Assembly (NCBI GenBank): GCA_963580455.1
Contig: OY756963.1
Location: 20,541,555-20,605,554, forward strand
Reading direction: 5' to 3'
DNA from: Euonymus europaeus
Taxonomy: Eukaryota > Streptophyta > Magnoliopsida > Celastrales > Celastraceae
DNA: 64,000 bases
The translations under genes and the position numbers were made by a program. This document shows positions 52,617 through 63,642 of the stretch, piece by piece; the stretch's first letter is position 1, and each line of letters begins with the position of its first letter. Under the pieces are notes generated by a model. It searched no databases. It was not told the origin of the DNA and was given only the letters and a program-made list of their open reading frames with translations.

Positions 52617-54824
52617 AATAAACGAAGCCTGTGATCAAGTTTAGACTAGAGACACATGCCCATTTTCATGCAATCATGATCAAAATTTAGATTATAATTT
52701 CAGGCTTTTCTTACCTTGGCTCATATTCAGGTTTATCATATATATATACAAGCACATCTTATCTTATACTAAAAATATACCGTTCAAAGATTTTGGAGCT
52801 TCTCCTAGCAAGTCCTGTTACGCTCGTCTATTAGCAAAATTAGGCATCGTCCTTTGATGCTCTGGGTCGTCGAATTGGTGTATTCTTCTTCCTTCTCCAT
52901 CGTCAGATATTCCTTTTGGCTTCATTCAATCTCCTTCGTCTTGGTTCATTTTTGATTTATGGATTGTAACCACATCTTCACTGTCGATTTATGCTTTTGA
53001 CCATTGGGTTAATTGTTGTGTTCATCATTTCCTCACTGCATTGTATCCATCGTTCGTTGCACATCGACTCTAACACATGGGCTATTCTTTCGACCCTGCT
53101 TTTTATCTGTCAAATCCGTCACTTACACTTGATAATGCTCTTTACTTGCCAAGATCGTGTGCTGTAGTTGATGACCTACACGAAGTTGCAATACAAACAT
53201 TGGGCCTCTTATTTGTTGCCCTCACATCATCGACCCTTGCTTTTTTCTCATCGAAGAATCTCTATGAGCTTATGTTGACGTTCTATAACACTTTCTCTTC
53301 AATCAAACAAAAACTAGGTACATCGGTGCTTGATTATTAAGAATCTTATTAACTTCCTATATTAGATGCGGTTTGCGAGGGTGAATGGCGTCGTTCATTG
53401 CTTTCATTTCCCCTCAACTTCAAATGTTAAAGATATGGTAAATTGAACTTCAATTTTTGTCATTGTAATGCGAAGTGGTATGGAATTCAGCTCTGTAGTT
53501 AATTGATGGTTTTCGATGTTTGATGATTGTATTTTAATTATGTTTACTGTATTAGATTTGAGAGATTTGGATTTAGTTGTGCTCACCAATTATTCTTCTG
53601 ACGGCTTTTTTCTCTTTTTCTTATCTAATTATCAATTTCACAAATCGATTTTCTTATTTCCATAGGGTGAGCGACGTTATTTTCTCTATTTTTTTCACTG
53701 TAATTTTTCTGTTTCTTTGTTTTAAGTTTCTCAACACCCTTCAATGGTTGACTGTAATTTGCAAGTTTCTTTGTTTGCCGACTTTTGGGACAACATATGG
53801 AATGTTAAGGTAGCCGTCATTTTTATGCTTCCATCACTTTTATTTCTAGATTATGCCCTTTGTTTGCTCTCCTTTTCCTTTCATTTGCTCATGTGTGTGT
53901 TTATGGTTACGAGTTGATGGGTAATGTTTTTTTTAATGTTCCTTTCCTAACAAACTCTCTAGATCATTCTCTTTTTTTGTTCTAGGACAATTCAAAGGAG
54001 TTATTACTCAACCTCTACTCATATCTCTATTCGCAGTCTTCTTCGATATCTGCAGCTTTTTTCAGGTTCGTTTTGCCTTTTATTTCTTTCTCATATTCAT
54101 CTTCCTAATTAATCTATTATGGACTTGACAATTTCACAATATCATAGGTTGCCTTCATTTGGTTTGTCTATGGATACATTGAAGGTGTGTTTTTTTTTGT
54201 CATCTTTCCTTTGGCTTTTGCTTTCAATGTAAGGTTAGTAGTTGATGCCCTATGTTTTGAAAAGTGTATGAAAAGTGTTATTTTCATCGTTGTGTGGTGT
54301 TTTCTGGACTTCTCCTGCTAAGTGGAGCTTCTTTTTCGCAGTCTCACATCAAGACATACTATCAGACAATAGCATAGTGTTTTCCTCATTGATGAAGATG
54401 TTGATATTTGAATACATAGATTATAATTTGTTGGCCTCGTATTTTTTATTTTTTTGAAGATGTAGATTGACTTTAATAACTTCGATTTTTGTAAAAATTT
54501 GTAGGCATGCTAAATTGTACTATTAGTCAATGCTAAATTTTTGGATATCAAAAATTATTTAAAAAAATGAAAAAATTCATGTCATTAAACTAATGGACCA
54601 ACTCATCGACGTTGTAAAAGGAATTGTTTATACGAAAATCGACAATAAAATAGCTCAATTGACCTATTCAAAAATAGATGCACTTGATCGACCCATTTTG
54701 ATAAGTAGATGATCCAAATTAAGACTTATCTCAATTTAAAAAGCCCAACGTTTGAAAAACATAAAAAGATTTGTAAATGGATTAGGCTGAAACCTTTAAA
54801 ATAACCACAGCTGAAAATTAAAAA
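52617..54824. other. Unassigned region upstream of tRNA-Val
   Basis: About 2.2 kb, T-rich on the plus strand with many TTTCTTTT tracts and splice-like junctions. An 87-codon frame at 53077-53340 starting MGYSFDPAFYLSNPS has no family I know. It could be a non-coding transcript or a decayed gene; nothing decides this. Confidence 0.35.
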
Positions 54825-54898
54825 TGGCGTCGCCCGGAATCGAACCGGAGACCTTCAGTGTGTTAGACTGACGTGATAACCAACTACACCACGACACC
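54825..54898 (-). tRNA. trnV-AAC: tRNA-Val (anticodon AAC)
   Basis: 74 nt. The acceptor stem GGTGTCG pairs with CGACGCC (one G-U pair); the discriminator base is A. The D arm contains TAGTTGGTTATCACG. The anticodon loop is TCTAACACA with anticodon AAC. The T arm is CCGGTTCGAATCCGG. A TTTT run follows the 3' end, as for RNA polymerase III termination. No intron. It lies about 350 bp before the HSC70 pseudogene in the opposite orientation. This is a nuclear-type tRNA. Confidence 0.96.
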
Positions 54899-55070
54899 AT
54901 GTCGGCAGTATATTTGTATCATGTTATAGAGCTTTCAAAAACTACGCTTCCTTTCCGAGTCGGTATTCCATTATTCCATTCTCATCAAGAAAACCGTCCA
55001 AATTTAAAATCAATCTGAAACCGCGCATTGCTTTCCGAGATCGGACAGCTTCCTGTTGGGTTAGGAACTC

Positions 55071-55085
55071 AGAACATTCTCGAAT
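55071..55085 (+). promoter_or_regulatory. Perfect heat shock element of the HSC70 pseudogene
   Basis: AGAACATTCTCGAAT fits nGAAnnTTCnnGAAn exactly: three alternating pentamers, the HSF trimer-binding consensus. It lies 22 bp upstream of a TATA box (TATAAA, 55107-55112), the normal layout of a heat-inducible plant promoter. Confidence 0.85.
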
Positions 55086-55106
55086 CATCTGCTAAACCTA
55101 ACTCTT

Positions 55107-55112
55107 TATAAA
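55107..55112 (+). promoter_or_regulatory. TATA box of the HSC70 pseudogene
   Basis: TATAAA, 139 bp before the ATG, followed by a CT-rich leader. Together with the heat shock element it forms an apparently intact core promoter. Confidence 0.7.
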
Positions 55113-55250
55113 CTTTGTTCTTTCCCTCCTCAAACTCCACTAGAGGCCGCGCCGCTGCAGCAACTCTGCAACTGTTCTGTCTTTGCGTTTGCTTTTGTTT
55201 TTGTTTTTACTTCTTTTCATTTCTAAACTTCATTTCGCCGACGAAATTTA

Positions 55251-57895
55251 ATGGCCGGTAAAGGGGAAGGTCCCGCAATCGGGATCGATTTGGGTACGAC
55301 CTATTCCTGCGTTGGGGTGTGGCAGCATGATCGCGTCAAGATCATCGCCAACGACCAAGGTAACGGAACGACGCCATCGTACGTTGGATTCACTGATTCA
55401 GAGCGTCTAATCGGCAATGCTGCCAAGAACCAGGTGGGGATGAACCCCATTAACACCGTTTTTGGTAGGATTTCAAGCTCCTTGTGTTCCCAATTCACAT
55501 GTATGCTCTGTATTAGATCTGCTGTGTAGTTTTGAATATGCAACTCTTAGTTCTCATTCTTGTTTTTCAAACCCGGGCTTTGATTTGCTGTTTCAAGTAT
55601 CAACATTAGATCTAGTTTTCGTGGTGTCCTAAATTTAGGCTTTGTTCATGTTAACTTACTAACAGAAATTGACTTGTGGCTCATAGATCTTTTTTGGCTA
55701 ATGACTCGTGTGTTTTAGCTCGAAGTCACGGTCTTTTAATTTACACGAGTTTAGATCTATGGCATGTAAAATTTCTTCTTCAATCGTTAGTTTAGCTGTT
55801 GAGCACCAATAGGTTGCAACCTCCTCACTGCCCAGTCGTTCGAATCCCACACCCTATTCCTGTTTAACAATCAAAAGAAAACTATTTAGTCAAACAAAAT
55901 TCTTCATCCTAAGTCGTTCGTGAAGTTGAACATGGGGTTATGTAGCGTGCTAAGAATTTCCGTGTTGTTATGCATCATTAATTTGGCATGTTTTGTTTGA
56001 TATGCATATGATCTTCAAACAAGTAGAGTTATTCTCTGTAGAAAATAAATGTTCATAGTTGGACTCTTTTCGATTTTCATTGTTTGTTCTAGTGAATGTG
56101 TGGAACATTGTTCATTTTTGGATCACTTTGTGCCTTTTTAATTAAAACGTTTTACCCCTTGCAGATGCCAAGAGGTTGATTGGTAGGAGGTTCACTGACG
56201 CTCCTGTTTAGAGTGATATAAAATTGTGGCCTTTTAAGGTCATTCCTGGACCTGGTGATAAGCCCATGATTGTAGTGAACTACAAGGGTGAGGAGAAGCA
56301 ATTTACTGCTGAAGAGATCTCCTCCATGGTCCTCATAAAGATGCGTGAAATTGTTGAGGCCTACCTTGGCTCCACAATCAAGAATGCTGTGGTAACTGTC
56401 CCTGCATACTTCAATGACTCTCAGCGCCAGGCTACCGAGGATGCTGGTGTCATTGCGGGTCTAAATGTTATGCGTATCATCAATGAGCCCACTGCTGCGG
56501 CCATTGCTTATGGTCTGGACAAGAAGGCAACAAGTGTCGGCGAAAAGAATGTGTTGATTTTTGATCTTGGTGGTGGTACATTTGATGTCTCTCTTCTCAC
56601 CATTGAAGAGGGTATATTTGAGGTTAAGGCCACAGCTGGAGACACCCATCTTGGTGGTGAAGATTTTGATAACAGGATGGTGAACCACTTTGTTATGGAA
56701 TTCAAGAGAAAACACAAGAAAGATATCACTGGTGACCCTAGAGCTCTGAGGAGGTTGAGAACTGCATGTGAGAGTGCAAAGAGGACACTTTTCGTCTACA
56801 GCTCAAACTACCATTGAGATTGATTCCTTGTATGAGGGTGTTGATTTCTATTCCACCATTACTCGGGCTAGATTTGGGGAGCTTAACATGGACCTTTTCA
56901 GGAAGTGTATGGAACCAGTAGAGAAGTGTTTGAGGGATGCTAAAATGGATAAAAGCACTGTCCATGATGTTGTGCTGGTCGATGGATCTACTAGGATTCC
57001 CAAGGTCCAGCAATTGTTGCAGGACTTCTTCAATGGGAAGGTGCTCTGCAAGAGTATTAACCCTGATGAAGCTGTTGCTTATGGTGCTGCAGTCCAAGCT
57101 GCAATCTTGAGTGGTGAGGGCAATGAGAAGGTGCAGGATCTCCTTCTCTTGGATGTTACTTCTCTCTCCCTTGGCTTGGAAACTGCTGGTGGTGTCATGA
57201 CTGTATTGATTCCCCGAAACACAACCATTCCCACCAAAAAGGAGCAGGTTTTCTCTACATACTCAGATAACCAACCTGGAGTCTTAATCCAGGTCTACGA
57301 AGGAGAAAGAACAAGGTCCAGAGACAACAACTTGCTTGGGAAATTTGAGTTGTCTGGCATCCCTCCTGCACCAAGGGGTGTTCCATAGATCACAGTGTGC
57401 TTTGACATTGATGCCAATGGTATCTTGAATGTGTCTGCTGAGGACAAGACAACAGGTCAAAAGAACAAAATCACCATCACTAATGACAAGGGTAGACTCT
57501 CAAAGGAGGAAATTGAAAAGATGGTTCAAGAGGCGGAGAAGTATAAATCGGAGGATGAAGAGCACAAGAGGAAGGTGGAGGCCAAGAATGCTCTTGAAAA
57601 CTATGCTTATAACATGAGAAACACCGTTAAAGATGAGAAGATAGGTGCCAAGCTTTCTCCTGCTGAGAAGAAACAGATTGAAGATGCCATTGAACAGGCC
57701 ATACAATGGCTGGAAAGCAACCAGCTTGCAGAGGCTGATGAATTTGAAGACAAGATGAAGGAGTTGGAGAGCATCTGCAATCCCATCATTGCCAAAATGT
57801 ATCAGGGTGCCGGACCAGATGTGGGTGCTGGAATGGATGAAGATGCTCCAGCCGGTGGGAGTGGTGCTGGCCCAAAGATTGAGGAGGTCGACTAA
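55251..57895 (+). pseudogene. HSC70: Cytosolic HSP70/HSC70, disrupted by two nonsense codons and a frameshift
   Basis: The HSP70 chaperone frame starts at 55251 with [16 protein letters not shown] and ends EEVD before the stop at 57893-57895. The conserved plant intron (55465-56164) splits the Asp codon before AKRLIGRRF. Disruptions: TAG at 56209-56211, where the family has Gln; one extra T in the run at 56789-56792, where RTLSSTAQTT becomes out of frame; and TAG at 57386-57388, again at a family Gln (GVPQITVCFD). Conserved positions are also altered: VLVGGSTRIPK reads [11 protein letters not shown], and DVTPLSLG reads DVTSLSLG. Otherwise domain order and length (about 650 codons) are normal. 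An intact heat shock element and TATA box precede it. It is not a processed copy, since the intron is present. Only a 90-residue fragment could be made before the first stop. A sequencing error could explain the indel but hardly both stops. Confidence 0.93.
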
Positions 57896-58963
57896 GGTAT
57901 AGTTGTCGTCAGTATGCTGGTTTAATGTATTAGGTTGTTATCCACCCATTTTAATTTTAAGCTTGTTTTTAAATTCATGCATTTTCACAGGAAAGAGGAG
58001 GTTATTTTGGGGGCTTTGGAGTTGTTTTAGTTGGTCCGAAGCTTATTGTGGTTGTTTGTCTTGAATTTTGGTTCAGTGATTGTTAAAAAACTATTCAGCA
58101 TTGGTTAACATCTTATTTCTGAAACTCATAATCATAGTTTAACTCCTTTGGCTTCGTGTCATTTTCTTAAGCTCTCTTACGATTTTTTTTTTGGAGAAGC
58201 TGTACTGAAACGCTGTTTTTCATTACACGTTGCTTTCCCAACCGCTTTCTGGTGGTAAACAGGAGGTTTGGCTAAGCTGAAAAACTTGATTGGATAGAAC
58301 CTTGAAAGTTCTCAACTAACCAGACGCCATCCTTGACCTGGACTAAGATGTAAAGATGTTTGTTCTTATGCATATTTAGTAAAGCTTATCATTCTAACCC
58401 ACTTGTCAACATATACTGCTTTTGTGTAGTATTAAGATCTGCCTTTTTGACTCGTGTACAACTCTCTCAACTAGTGGCTACTAGCAAGTCCTCGTTCAGG
58501 TCGTCTTCAGGTTCTGCATGTGGAATTGTTAGTTCTACTTTATTTTTGAGTGGTCTGCATACACATTTGTGGGCTCCGTGTAGTCAATTGAGCAACCGGG
58601 TAACGCTTAACCAGAGGCCTTTCTGTATGCGACTAACCAAAAACCCTTAAAAACCTATCATTTTCACCTGAAGACTAACAGCAAATCAAGGACCCTAGAC
58701 AATGAATCAAGTAGTAGTCAAGCTAATAGGTTTCCCTAGTCATAATCACGATTCCAAGATATCTACAGTGAAAGAAGACTAAATCAACTGATCACATTAT
58801 TAAAGCAAGCTACAGTAAAAAACCAAAAAAAAACAGCAATTGGTGCGGAAGAATAAAGATGAGACTGACATTTCAATCCAAAGATTACATAGCATAGCAT
58901 AGTAATAAAAAAGCCATGAAACATCACAAATCCCACCCCAACCATCTTAAATAAATGCCCATC
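57896..58963. other. Convergent 3' region of the HSC70 pseudogene and the HSP20-like gene
   Basis: 3' UTR-like sequence on both sides. A 96-codon plus-strand frame at 58360-58650 has no recognised family. No further gene seen. Confidence 0.5.
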
Positions 58964-60469
58964 TCAGGTCAACATAAGATCATTGCCTCCAAGATGAGGG
59001 CGGAGGCAAACACGAACCTCATGTTCTTCAGGTCCTGCACGGAGTTTGGGCACCATAATTTCGAGCACGGATCCTGGACCATCATAATAAGCTTCTATGT
59101 TAGCGTCCTCAGGGATTCTAGTTGAGAGTGGGATTTCTCTAACAAATTCTCCAGGCGGGCAATGCTCTGACGCAGGATCTGTAAGCTTGAAAGTTCTATC
59201 ATGTCTCTTCACAAAGGGCATGCCAGATGTGCTCACACATGATACCTTTATGATACCGTGACTCAGAGCATTTCTCCACGAAACCTTTACTGTTTGCAGA
59301 TCCACAAAGGGCAAGCTAATAATGATTAAATAACTTTTTTCATCTTCATAAATTGTTTTTGCTCCAGTAACAGGCCCATGAACATTCTTCATCACCCCAC
59401 TGAAGTCATTCAACCAAGGAGGCTCATTGAGGTGAAGTTCCATATCAGTGATCTGATCAGGAGGATTAACGGCCAAATAACAATCATCATCACCCCCATG
59501 TGGGAAAAAATCCTTCCTTCTTTTGCTGCTGAGAAGTGACAGATCCATTGCATCACCATTACTGTGGTTAGATGGCTGAGTTGACAAATTAAGCCCAGAA
59601 CCATTAAGCAGCTTCTTCGAGTGGGAAGTTGGGGCACTCTTTATCGGAGCAGTTGGCCTCTCAAGCTCAAAATCAGTGTTGGGAAGATTTCTCCATGAAC
59701 TAAAATCACTTGCTTCAGATGGGATGGAGAAATTTGGTTCCCTACCCGTTAGTTCCACCCATCTTTTCCGCTCTTCATCATCAAGACCCATTAGATTGGG
59801 TGATGGGACAAGCTCTATTCCATGCACACACTGTGGATTCGACAAACCCCTATAATGCTTCCTTTGCATCCTGTGCGATCGGACAAAGCCCTTATCCACA
59901 CTAAAGGGAAACAGCCGCTCCCCCTGGCGAGAATGCCCATTCATGTAACTCCTCAACTGCATCTTGCCTAATGCATTCTCGGGCCTCTCCTTGAAAACCC
60001 ACATATACATGTTCTCCATGTCATGCTGAACCATAAAAACATCAAGCTTGAGATCAGATTTATCAAAACCAGACACTCCATTGCTGTCTCGGATAATCTT
60101 GGCCTTCGATTTCTCATTCAATGCAGGTTTGAAGTAGAAACTGAAAAAAAACCAAGCACCCCATATGCTATCTACCCGCTTGGCACATTTCCTCCCAACT
60201 TTAGGGACATTAAGGAAACTCCCAGTCTCATAAACTTGTGGACCAAGCCCAACATCCAAAATATCACAGGGAACTGAGTTCCATGGCTGCGGAGGAGGGC
60301 TACGCTCAGCTGACAAAGGTAAGTTAATGTCCGGGGGACGTGAAAGTAGGATCTGCCGATTCATCTCCAAATCGAGTTCATCGTGAGAGGAGGCACTGGA
60401 ATCCATTGACAATAGAGTAGATGGGTGATGATTCTCCATTGACAAGGCTATGAGGAGAGAATCTCCCAT
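58964..60469 (-). CDS. HSP20-like (alpha-crystallin fold) domain protein, IDM2-related family
   Basis: A single coding exon of 501 residues. The N-terminal half has conserved family-type segments (VPKVGRKCAKRVDSIWGAWF, then SDLKLDVFMVQHDMENMYMW and HRMQRKHYRGLSNPQCVHG). A low-complexity middle follows, with a basic SSKRRKDFF stretch that may be a nuclear signal. The C-terminal 130 residues are alpha-crystallin-like: YLIIISLPFVDLQTVKVSWR, then GEFVREIPLSTRIPEDANIE and PGSVLEIMVPK. I recall this arrangement from plant HSP20-like proteins related to IDM2, which acts in active DNA demethylation; that link is from memory and moderate. 5' UTR introns probably lie between 60480 and 61070 (donor GTAATC next to 61069). 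The start at 60469 is supported by the family-like N-terminus, and a tiny uORF abuts it. Confidence 0.85.
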   Translation of the reverse strand: MGDSLLIALSMENHHPSTLLSMDSSASSHDELDLEMNRQILLSRPPDINLPLSAERSPPPQPWNSVPCDILDVGLGPQVYETGSFLNVPKVGRKCAKRVDSIWGAWFFFSFYFKPALNEKSKAKIIRDSNGVSGFDKSDLKLDVFMVQHDMENMYMWVFKERPENALGKMQLRSYMNGHSRQGERLFPFSVDKGFVRSHRMQRKHYRGLSNPQCVHGIELVPSPNLMGLDDEERKRWVELTGREPNFSIPSEASDFSSWRNLPNTDFELERPTAPIKSAPTSHSKKLLNGSGLNLSTQPSNHSNGDAMDLSLLSSKRRKDFFPHGGDDDCYLAVNPPDQITDMELHLNEPPWLNDFSGVMKNVHGPVTGAKTIYEDEKSYLIIISLPFVDLQTVKVSWRNALSHGIIKVSCVSTSGMPFVKRHDRTFKLTDPASEHCPPGEFVREIPLSTRIPEDANIEAYYDGPGSVLEIMVPKLRAGPEEHEVRVCLRPHLGGNDLMLT

Positions 60470-60478
60470 TCAGCTCAT
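60470..60478 (-). promoter_or_regulatory. Minimal uORF (ATG AGC TGA) abutting the main start codon
   Basis: On the minus strand the bases read ATG-AGC-TGA immediately followed by ATG of the HSP20-like frame. The uORF is two codons long in the same frame as the main ATG and ends with no gap. Termination there could favour reinitiation at the next codon or damp translation. The motif is seen directly; the role is inference, and it also depends on no splice site lying between the two. Confidence 0.6.
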
Positions 60479-61189
60479 ATTTCCTTAGTGGGTTTTGCTG
60501 CTGGCGAGTTGAATACAACCAATTCCAAAGGAAAATTCAACAAAAGCACCTTATAAACAGCTTGATCATCAATCAATCCCCAGAATATCTCCCTTCCATC
60601 AAAACCCTAGATTTATCAATAAGACGACTTAATACCCAGAAGCGACACACCCAAATCAGATATCAACAGAAACAATCCAGATTAACTAACCCAAACTCCA
60701 AATATTTTTTCCTCCAAGAAAACACGAAAAGGAAAATCTTTACCTTTTCCACTATCACCATATATAAGTATACAGATGTGTAAAAAGGATTATTTAAAAT
60801 AAAAACCAAAATAAATCTCTTCAATATCTACCTAGAGAGAGAGAGAGAGATGTCTAAATCTGCTAAAGAAAAACTATATCTAACCCTAAGCCAAGAATCT
60901 CCCGAAACCCTCCAAACACAGGGGGAAAGGACCGAATCGAAACCATCAAATCCATAAAAAAAATCTATAATTCCCACTTTGACCACCGCACCTAAATGGG
61001 AGAAAACATCTAAAATCGAAGCGACCCGATAAGAAAAGAATGGAAGGGGGATCTTCAGGGGATTACCTTTTAGGAAAAGGATCGATGAATCGTGAGTAAG
61101 AGAAAACAGCAGAAGCGTTGATGAGTCTCATCTTCACCGTATTACCACCATCATCAACACCAACAACCATTGTTTTTCTCTATTTGTTT

Positions 61190-63528
61190 CGGAGAAAAAG
61201 AAACGAAGAGAGACGAGGAGGTGGGGCGGGGGGTAATATGCTTATCACTGTGCAGTGCGAATGCGAGGAAGAGTAGATAGAGTAAGGAAACCGATACGCA
61301 ATGCGCCGTCTCATTATAAGATGCTTCGATAGCCTTCACTAGATACTCCCGTCCTACAGTGGGAGTGGGCCCCCGTCGTTACTTGACGGTGACGGTGCAC
61401 TTTTTTTGCTTACGTGTGACATGAGGTCAACACAAGGCGGCAGCTGTGGTGGAGATAAAAGTTCTACACAAATCCATTTTGATATTTGCCCCCCAAATAA
61501 TTGAATTACTTTTATTGGTAGCCATATTTTATTTCCTCAAAATTGTACCCTTTTCTCCTTCTATTTACGTCCTTAAAGTTTAAAGTTTATTGATTTTATC
61601 CTTAATGTTTCAAAAAAGGACACTCAATTATGTCCTGAACTCTATTTTCCGACCATGAACTCGTCGGATTTCGCATGTGGCAACTGCAGTCTAAGGGGCT
61701 TGACATGTCATTAATGATGTGGCAAAGTATGATTTAACCTACTTTTATTTATAAAATTCTTTTTTCCTTCTAAATACTCTCCAAAACAATCTAACCTGTT
61801 AGAGTTTAATTATGATCCGAATTATGTTTGGTTCGATCCGAAAAGTTCACAGTGACACAAAATTTGTGAATAATTTTTACGACAATTTTGTGAGAGTCTG
61901 TGATGGAGTGACACGTCTAGAATTTCGTTTGATTATAAATTAATTGTTCGGCCGTTATTAAAAAATACATTGTTCTGTACCTATTTTTCAAAATAGCAAA
62001 TTTCTCATTTTCTACCAGGGAATTTTTTTTTCCTTTCAGAAATTTTCCACGTAAATTAAATCCTATCCCGTGTATTCTTATTCTTGTTGCTTGTTCGATA
62101 TGTTTGTATCATAAATGATCCATTTTAGCTGAATTATTAAGATTTTGATTTTATGTTCAGTTTTTGAATAAAATGGTGGATGTGGCTATCAGTCCTATCA
62201 TATAATGTAACGAAACCTTCCAAAGACTGGCTGAGCCCTAAAAGTCTCCGTCCAATACAAAAGTGGGATTGCTTTTATTATATTGTGGTGCTCATTGATT
62301 TGTGAACTTTTATTTGGCTTCATTCAAATATATATACATATATATATATGTAATAAAGTGAGAAGTAGCGTTTGGTTCAATTATCACCATATAAAATTAG
62401 AATAAAGACAACCTTTTCTTCTTTGTTGGATTAATTAAGGTTATGATTAAGCTATATATATATATATATATATGTATGTATACATACATTGAAACAGCCA
62501 TGAAAGTGCAATCTAATTAGGAAAACACCTTAATGGACCTCTCTTTTTCATTCTTTATTTATGTAATATAGAATTCAAAATCGACAACTCTCTCTCCATC
62601 TCTAGATTATTATATATATAATATAACAAAACGTGGTTCGACAGACATATAGTTATTATTTTAATAAGTTAAGGGGGGGTGAAACTTGCAACTGGATTGT
62701 TTTTTTTTTTTATCTTTTTTTGATAATAAACGAACTTATATTAAAATAAATTATGAACCATTACATATGAGGATATACCTCGACGAGTAATACAATAAAT
62801 TTAAATTATTGTATCAAGAGCAAAGAATCAAATACAATAATTTGCAAAACACGAAGATAAAAACTCTATCTGTGAAATATTCAGCGGCCGTGAAAGAAGA
62901 TTGACATTCTCGTGAGTTGCCTTGAAAATCCTCCAAAATTGGAAGAGCATACGTTAGAGCTTTGAGAGCTTTCCTTCGGATCCTTTAACGAAAGTACACA
63001 TCGCCGTCAAAAAAACACACATCGTCGCCCATAAAAATTATATATGAACAAAAGAGGGATCAAACTACAAGACCTGAAGGCAAAATCACCAAATCTGTGG
63101 AGAAAAATCAACAACACATTATTAAACACCATAAAAGGAAAACTCTATATAAATTTATCATGGGGAGGAGGGGAAGTTGCAGGTTTCGACTCCTCCTCGA
63201 AAAGTTACTGTGTGAGAGAATTTTTAGAGTGAGAGAGTAGAAGGAGCATTAATAATTTAGAATTGCGACTGGATTGGTTAATGTTTCCACTTTCCACTTA
63301 CAAAAAGAAACCCCCAAAAAAATGGGTTGGCTGGCTAAATTGGTTTAAAAGAGGTAGGGAGATGATGTCACACAATAAACAAAAGGTTACTGCCTCAGAT
63401 ATCACCTGTGCATAATGCATCTTCTTACATTTTTATTTCCTGATGTGTACGAGGAGCTAGCTAGCTAGCTCAACATGAAGTCATGGACCCACATTATTTT
63501 TATTTACCTTTAGAAGTTGGCCACGTAT
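61190..63528. other. Intergenic AT-rich region at the right side
   Basis: Promoter-side sequence of the HSP20-like gene, then AT-rich DNA with (TA)n tracts near 62330-62350 and 62452-62474. 61560-61740 has the wording of degenerate transposon repeats also seen at 18267 (GGACACTCAATTATGTCC). A perfect 18-bp palindrome GAGCTAGCTAGCTAGCTC lies near 63452-63470. No gene recognised. Confidence 0.45.
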
Positions 63529-63642
63529 AAAAGAAAGAAACTACCTACCTCCATTGGGAAGCAGCATTGCCTATTTTCTTCATGTAAAAGAAAGAAACTA
63601 CCTACCTCCATTGGGAAGCAGCATTGCCTATTTTCTTCATGT
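63529..63642. repeat. Tandem duplication, 2 x 57 bp
   Basis: 63529-63585 and 63586-63642 are two identical copies by eye, each beginning AAAAGAAAGAAACTACC and ending TTTTCTTCATGT. Perfect identity suggests a recent slippage or repair event. Confidence 0.9.

Noticed and set aside
55251..57895. Translation of the HSC70 copy by UAG readthrough at both glutamine positions
   Set aside because: Readthrough by a glutamine tRNA was considered because both stops replace Gln, but the intervening single-base frameshift still breaks the protein and conserved residues have changed; pseudogene is simpler.
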